A stretch of DNA of 8,877 nucleotides from positions 1 through 8,877 of the forward strand of contig JABUUA010000066.1 in NCBI GenBank assembly GCA_021443405.1, read 5' to 3'. This document shows positions 5,955 through 8,877 of this stretch, in pieces (positions within the stretch are counted from its first letter, which is position 1; the number at the start of each line of letters is the position of its first letter). The position numbers and the translations under genes were made by a program. The stretch is from Bacteroidaceae bacterium (GTDB lineage Bacteria > Bacteroidota > Bacteroidia > Bacteroidales > Bacteroidaceae). Below the pieces are notes generated by a model. That model made no database searches and was not told where the DNA came from. It worked only from the letters and a program-made list of their open reading frames with translations.

Positions 5955-6839
5955 ATGGTTTCCAAGCAGAAAGTTTTTGAGACCTTCAAGGACTACGTGC
6001 AGATTATGGCGGGCCTCGCCATCTATGCCACCGGCTTCACCTGCTTCATGCTGCCTTACGATATTACCAGCGGCGGCGTAGGAGGTATCTCCGCTCTCAT
6101 CTATTTTGCCACGGGTTTCAACGCCTCGTACAGCTACACGCTCATCAATCTGGGCTTGTTGTGCGTGGCTGTGTTCATCATGGGCACCCGCTACGCTTTC
6201 CGCACCATACTGGCGTCGCTGGTAGTTTCCTTGGTTATCGAGTATGCACAAGTGCTGCTCACCGACGAGAACGGCCAGCTCATCCGCCTCGTGGGAGACG
6301 AGAAATTCATGGCCTGCGTGGTGGGAGGTCTGATGGAAGGCTTCGGTCTGGCCACCGTGTTCATGGCGGGAGGCAGCACCGGCGGCACGGACATCATCGC
6401 CTCGTGCATCAACAAGCACCGCAACATCTCCCTGGGACGCATCCTGCTCTACCTCGACCTCATCATCATCGCCTCCAGCTACCTCATCTTCCACAGCATC
6501 GAGACGCTGGTGGTTTGCTACGTGGTCATGATTATCAGCATGACGTTTGTGGACTTCGTCATCAATGCCGTGCAGCGCAGTGTGCAGTTCATCATCATCA
6601 GTTCCAAAGAAGAAGAGATTGCAGAGGCCGTAGGAACGGAAGTGGAACGCGGCGTCACCGTGCTCAACGGCGAAGGCTGGTACAGCAAGGAGCAGCGCCG
6701 TGTGCTGCTCATCTTGGCCAAGCGTTATGAGCGCCGCAACATCTTCCGCATCATCAATCGCATCGACCCCCACGCTTTCGTTTCCATAAGCAATGTGGAG
6801 GGTGTGTTCGGTGAAGGGTTCGACACAATTAAAAAATAA
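5955..6839 (+). CDS. YitT family membrane protein (DUF161/DUF2179), canonical copy
   Basis: A 294-residue paralogue of the preceding protein. It has membrane segments in about residues 14-205, with DITSGGVGGISALIYF (36-51), AGGSTGGTDIIASCINK (138-154) and SLGRILLYLD (159-168). The C-terminal DUF2179 domain (about 215-282) carries the standard RGVTVLNGEGWYSKEQRR stretch and a final ISNVEGVFGEGF. By family it is a cytoplasmic-membrane protein whose transported substrate, if any, is unknown; the C-terminal domain is thought to be a small regulatory or binding module. It starts six bases after the first copy and stops three bases before rdgB, which argues for one transcript. The pair is most simply explained by an old tandem duplication followed by divergence, since the proteins match clearly in motifs but differ widely between them. 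Confidence 0.9.
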   Translation: MVSKQKVFETFKDYVQIMAGLAIYATGFTCFMLPYDITSGGVGGISALIYFATGFNASYSYTLINLGLLCVAVFIMGTRYAFRTILASLVVSLVIEYAQVLLTDENGQLIRLVGDEKFMACVVGGLMEGFGLATVFMAGGSTGGTDIIASCINKHRNISLGRILLYLDLIIIASSYLIFHSIETLVVCYVVMIISMTFVDFVINAVQRSVQFIIISSKEEEIAEAVGTEVERGVTVLNGEGWYSKEQRRVLLILAKRYERRNIFRIINRIDPHAFVSISNVEGVFGEGFDTIKK

Positions 6840-6842
6840 GTC

Positions 6843-7436
6843 ATGAGACAACTGATAATGGCCACCAACAACGAGCACAAGTTGCGCGAGATACGCGAGA
6901 TACTGGGTGCCGACTACGAGGTGAAGGGCCTTGCCGACATAGGTTGCCACGAGGACATCCCCGAGACGGCCGTCACCCTTGAGGGCAATGCCTTGCAGAA
7001 GGCACGCTATGTGTATGAGCACTACGGCCTCGACTGCTTTGCCGACGACACGGGTCTCGAGGTGGACGCACTGGGCGGCGCACCGGGCATCTACACGGCC
7101 CGCTTCGGCCAGTTGCACGGCTACGGCAACAGTCACGACACCACGGCCAACATCCGTTGCCTGCTCGACAAACTGCAGGGAGAGCAGAACCGCCGCGCGC
7201 GCTTCCGCACAGCCATCGCCTTGATTCATGGTGGCGAAGAGCATCTCTTTGAGGGCATCGTGGAGGGAACCATCGTGACCGCACTGCGCGGCACCGACGG
7301 CTTTGGCTACGACCCCATATTCGCTCCCGTGGAGAGCGGCCTCACCTTTGCCGAGATGGGCGCTGCCGAAAAGAATCACATTAGTCATCGCTACCGCGCC
7401 ACCCAGAAACTCGTAGAGTTCCTGACGCAATCATGA
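6843..7436 (+). CDS. rdgB: Non-canonical purine NTP pyrophosphatase (RdgB/HAM1, ITPase)
   Basis: A 197-residue cytosolic enzyme of usual family length. It hydrolyses dITP, ITP and XTP to monophosphates and pyrophosphate, keeping deaminated purines out of DNA and RNA. Visible marks are the N-terminal MATNNEHKLREI (6-17), ADDTGLEVDALGGAPGIYTARF (from 67, with the conserved acidic pair D68-D69 that binds the metal and activates water), GFGYDPIF (153-160) and SHRYRA (181-186), which recognise the purine base and phosphate. The ATG at 6843 is three bases after the YitT stop. Its stop overlaps the next start as ATGA (7433-7436), so the two are probably coupled in translation. The genes leuS, YitT and rdgB are, as I recall, often neighbours in Bacteroidales. 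Confidence 0.97.
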   Translation: MRQLIMATNNEHKLREIREILGADYEVKGLADIGCHEDIPETAVTLEGNALQKARYVYEHYGLDCFADDTGLEVDALGGAPGIYTARFGQLHGYGNSHDTTANIRCLLDKLQGEQNRRARFRTAIALIHGGEEHLFEGIVEGTIVTALRGTDGFGYDPIFAPVESGLTFAEMGAAEKNHISHRYRATQKLVEFLTQS

Positions 7437-8443
7437 GCGACCGCCCCTTCCTCAAACACATTGCTTACCTGCAGGTCATAGGCATCCTGCTCGTGGTCTT
7501 CGGCCACTCGTTCCACGAATATCCCGACGGTACGAACGGCACCAACTGGCTTGTTTACCGCTTGATGTTCAACGTGCGCATGCCGCTGTTCACGTTCGTT
7601 TCCGGCTACCTCATGTGCTACACCGCCCGCACCTCCGTGGGGCCGCTCCATTTTGTCCGAGGCAAGGCAAGGCGGTTGCTGCTTCCTTTTCTGGTTCTCT
7701 CGCTCCTCACCTTTGCGCCGCGCGTGCTACTCTCGGCGTGGGCCGACGATGGGGTAGCGTTCAGCACTGAGGCTCTCCTGCGGTCGCTCCTCTTCGAAGA
7801 CGACCTTGTGGTGCCTTATTTCTGGTTCTTGCAGATGAGTTTCGTGCTGCTGAGTGCTAACTATTTCCTTTATTATTTCTTGCGTACCCGCCCTCGCGTG
7901 CTGGTCGCCGCCCTGCTGGCGCTGGTGGGTTTGTTCGGTGTGCTGCCGTTCGTCGATGTGGACTACCCGTCGTTTTTCTCGCTGCGCGAGGTAGTGCGAC
8001 TGGGCGCTTACTTCGAGTTGGGCGTACTCTACAGTCTGGCCACGCCGAAAATCGACCGCTGCCTGCGCCTCGACCACAGTGCGGCCCTCCTGTTGTTCGG
8101 TGCGGTCTGGCTCGCGCTGTTCCTCACCACCGAGGACACGTATGGCGAAAAACTGGCCTCTGTGCTGGGCATCGGCATGGCCATTGCACTTGCGAAACTG
8201 CTGGAGCGACGCGGCATCACAGTACTCGACCACCTCATCGGCACGAATTATATGATATTCCTGCTCTCGTGGTACTTCAACGTCGCCACGCAGCAAGTGC
8301 TCCATCAGTTCACCGACTTCCCCTGGTGGGTCTATTCATTTCTCTCGTTCACGCTGGGCATCTACGGCCCGTGGGCCATCTGTCGCTGGCTGCGCGCCCG
8401 CAAATGCCGCCGCATTTTGTTCCTGTTAGGGCAGAAGAATTGA
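7433..8443 (+). CDS. Acyltransferase-3 family integral membrane protein
   Basis: A 336-residue membrane protein with about nine or ten hydrophobic segments. The N-terminal pattern is that of the acyltransferase 3 family (OafA/NodX/WecH type): YLQVIGILLVVFGHSF (12-27) with the conserved His25, RMPLFTFVSGYL (49-60), and FVRGKARRLLLPFLV (74-88). Family members move acyl groups, often acetyl or succinyl, onto sugars of LPS, capsule, peptidoglycan or other envelope glycans, using a donor from the cytosolic side. The substrate here cannot be read from the sequence. The ATG overlaps the rdgB stop by four bases. The next gene, a PorZ-like secretion protein that in its family binds anionic LPS, has its own promoter, so the neighbour link to surface polysaccharide is suggestive only. 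The C-terminus ends in a basic tail (RARKCRRILFLLGQKN), likely cytosolic. Confidence 0.87.
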   Translation: MSDRPFLKHIAYLQVIGILLVVFGHSFHEYPDGTNGTNWLVYRLMFNVRMPLFTFVSGYLMCYTARTSVGPLHFVRGKARRLLLPFLVLSLLTFAPRVLLSAWADDGVAFSTEALLRSLLFEDDLVVPYFWFLQMSFVLLSANYFLYYFLRTRPRVLVAALLALVGLFGVLPFVDVDYPSFFSLREVVRLGAYFELGVLYSLATPKIDRCLRLDHSAALLLFGAVWLALFLTTEDTYGEKLASVLGIGMAIALAKLLERRGITVLDHLIGTNYMIFLLSWYFNVATQQVLHQFTDFPWWVYSFLSFTLGIYGPWAICRWLRARKCRRILFLLGQKN

Positions 8444-8473
8444 GCGCGAAGCACCAACTTTGTGCCGTTACCC

Positions 8474-8504
8474 TTTGATAGTTACTGAAAAAATCGTACC
8501 TTTG
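8474..8504 (+). promoter_or_regulatory. Promoter of the porZ-like gene (-33 TTTG, -7 TACCTTTG)
   Basis: TTTG at 8474-8477 and TACCTTTG at 8497-8504 are 19 bases apart, a close match to the Bacteroidota consensus. Transcription should start near 8510, giving a GC-rich leader of about 60 bases before the ATG at 8570. No Shine-Dalgarno site is seen. It separates the porZ-like gene from the leuS operon, although no strong terminator stands before it. Confidence 0.87.
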
Positions 8505-8569
8505 CGATGGCCTCCCGAGAGCGCGCCGCCGTGCCGATAACTCGCCCGCCACCCGACAAAAGAACCTTT

Positions 8570-8877
8570 ATGAAACGACTCTTACTGACTTTTTCCATAG
8601 TATGCACCGCCCTGACAGCCTGGGCCGACCGGATAGGGGAGTGGAACGTGTACCCCGCTTATTGGGTGGCCACGCAGAACGTGACCGTAGGCAGTCGTGT
8701 GTACGCCGTGATGAGTGACAACCTCGTATGCTACGACACCGACGACCAGAGCGTGCGCACCTACGACTCGATGCACGACCTCAACGACACACACATCACC
8801 CACCTTGCCTACAGTCAGGAGGCCAAGCGACTGATAGTGGTGTATGAAGACTGCAACATCGACCTGCTCTCGCTCGA
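8570..8877 (+). CDS. porZ: PorZ-like type IX secretion system protein, N-terminal part (3' end outside window)
   Basis: The frame from ATG 8570 stays open to the window edge, giving 102 residues. Residues 1-19 look like a signal peptide (MKRLLLTFSIVCTALTAWA, likely cut before Asp20). The mature start IGEWNVYPAYWVATQNVTVG, followed by VYAVMSDNLVCYDTDD, VRTYDSMHDLNDTHITHLAY and RLIVVYEDCNIDLLSL, is the blade pattern of the first beta-propeller of PorZ, as I recall it. Family knowledge: PorZ is a surface-exposed T9SS component with two propellers and a C-terminal sandwich domain. It binds anionic LPS and works with the PorU sortase to attach cargo. The full protein is around 750-800 residues, so only the start is here. 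It has its own promoter. A related two-component-regulator propeller protein is the alternative. Confidence 0.82.
   Translation, partial: MKRLLLTFSIVCTALTAWADRIGEWNVYPAYWVATQNVTVGSRVYAVMSDNLVCYDTDDQSVRTYDSMHDLNDTHITHLAYSQEAKRLIVVYEDCNIDLLSL

Noticed and set aside
5931..7430. A 499-codon open frame on the - strand across the second YitT gene and rdgB
   Set aside because: It lies fully opposite two well-supported genes, is rich in His, Asp, Val and Ala as expected from the complement of GC-rich codons, and shows no recognisable domain.

Overview
The window looks like a chromosomal segment from a Bacteroidales bacterium, most likely of the Prevotellaceae. Signs in the sequence are Bacteroidota-type promoters (-33 TTTG, about 20 bases, -7 TAnnTTTG) before leuS and the last gene, A-rich start regions without Shine-Dalgarno sites, a Bacteroidota-style LeuRS, and a PorZ-like type IX secretion protein at the right edge. 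All seven protein genes are on the + strand. The coding DNA is GC-rich, while about 1700-2090 is clearly AT-rich.

Layout. (1) 1-1430: the end of a pyridoxal/pyridoxamine kinase, overlapping by one base a Gate-domain (nucleoside-recognition) membrane protein; the two are probably translated together. (2) 1431-2143: about 710 bases with no convincing protein gene but much structure. In order: three 22-bp tandem repeats that start right after the stop codon; a 179-bp MITE-like element with 22-bp terminal inverted repeats; and an AT-rich block that reads, on the - strand, as a likely structured small RNA. That RNA has its own -7 promoter element, three hairpins capped by GNRA tetraloops, several UAAGGUAAAAAG-like repeats and a terminator-like final hairpin. 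The leuS promoter closes the region. (3) 2144-8443: leuS, two tandem YitT-family membrane proteins, rdgB and an acyltransferase-3 membrane protein. Gaps after leuS are 43, 6, 3 and -4 bases, so this is probably one operon. (4) 8444-8877: a well-formed promoter and the start of a porZ-like gene, cut by the window edge.

The protein genes are mostly housekeeping: B6 salvage, leucyl-tRNA charging and clean-up of non-canonical purine nucleotides, plus membrane proteins of unproven substrate. The part most worth attention is the intergenic region, above all the candidate antisense-strand RNA at about 1694-1882. It may match the Bacteroidales-1 RNA motif, but that cannot be settled without a covariance-model search.
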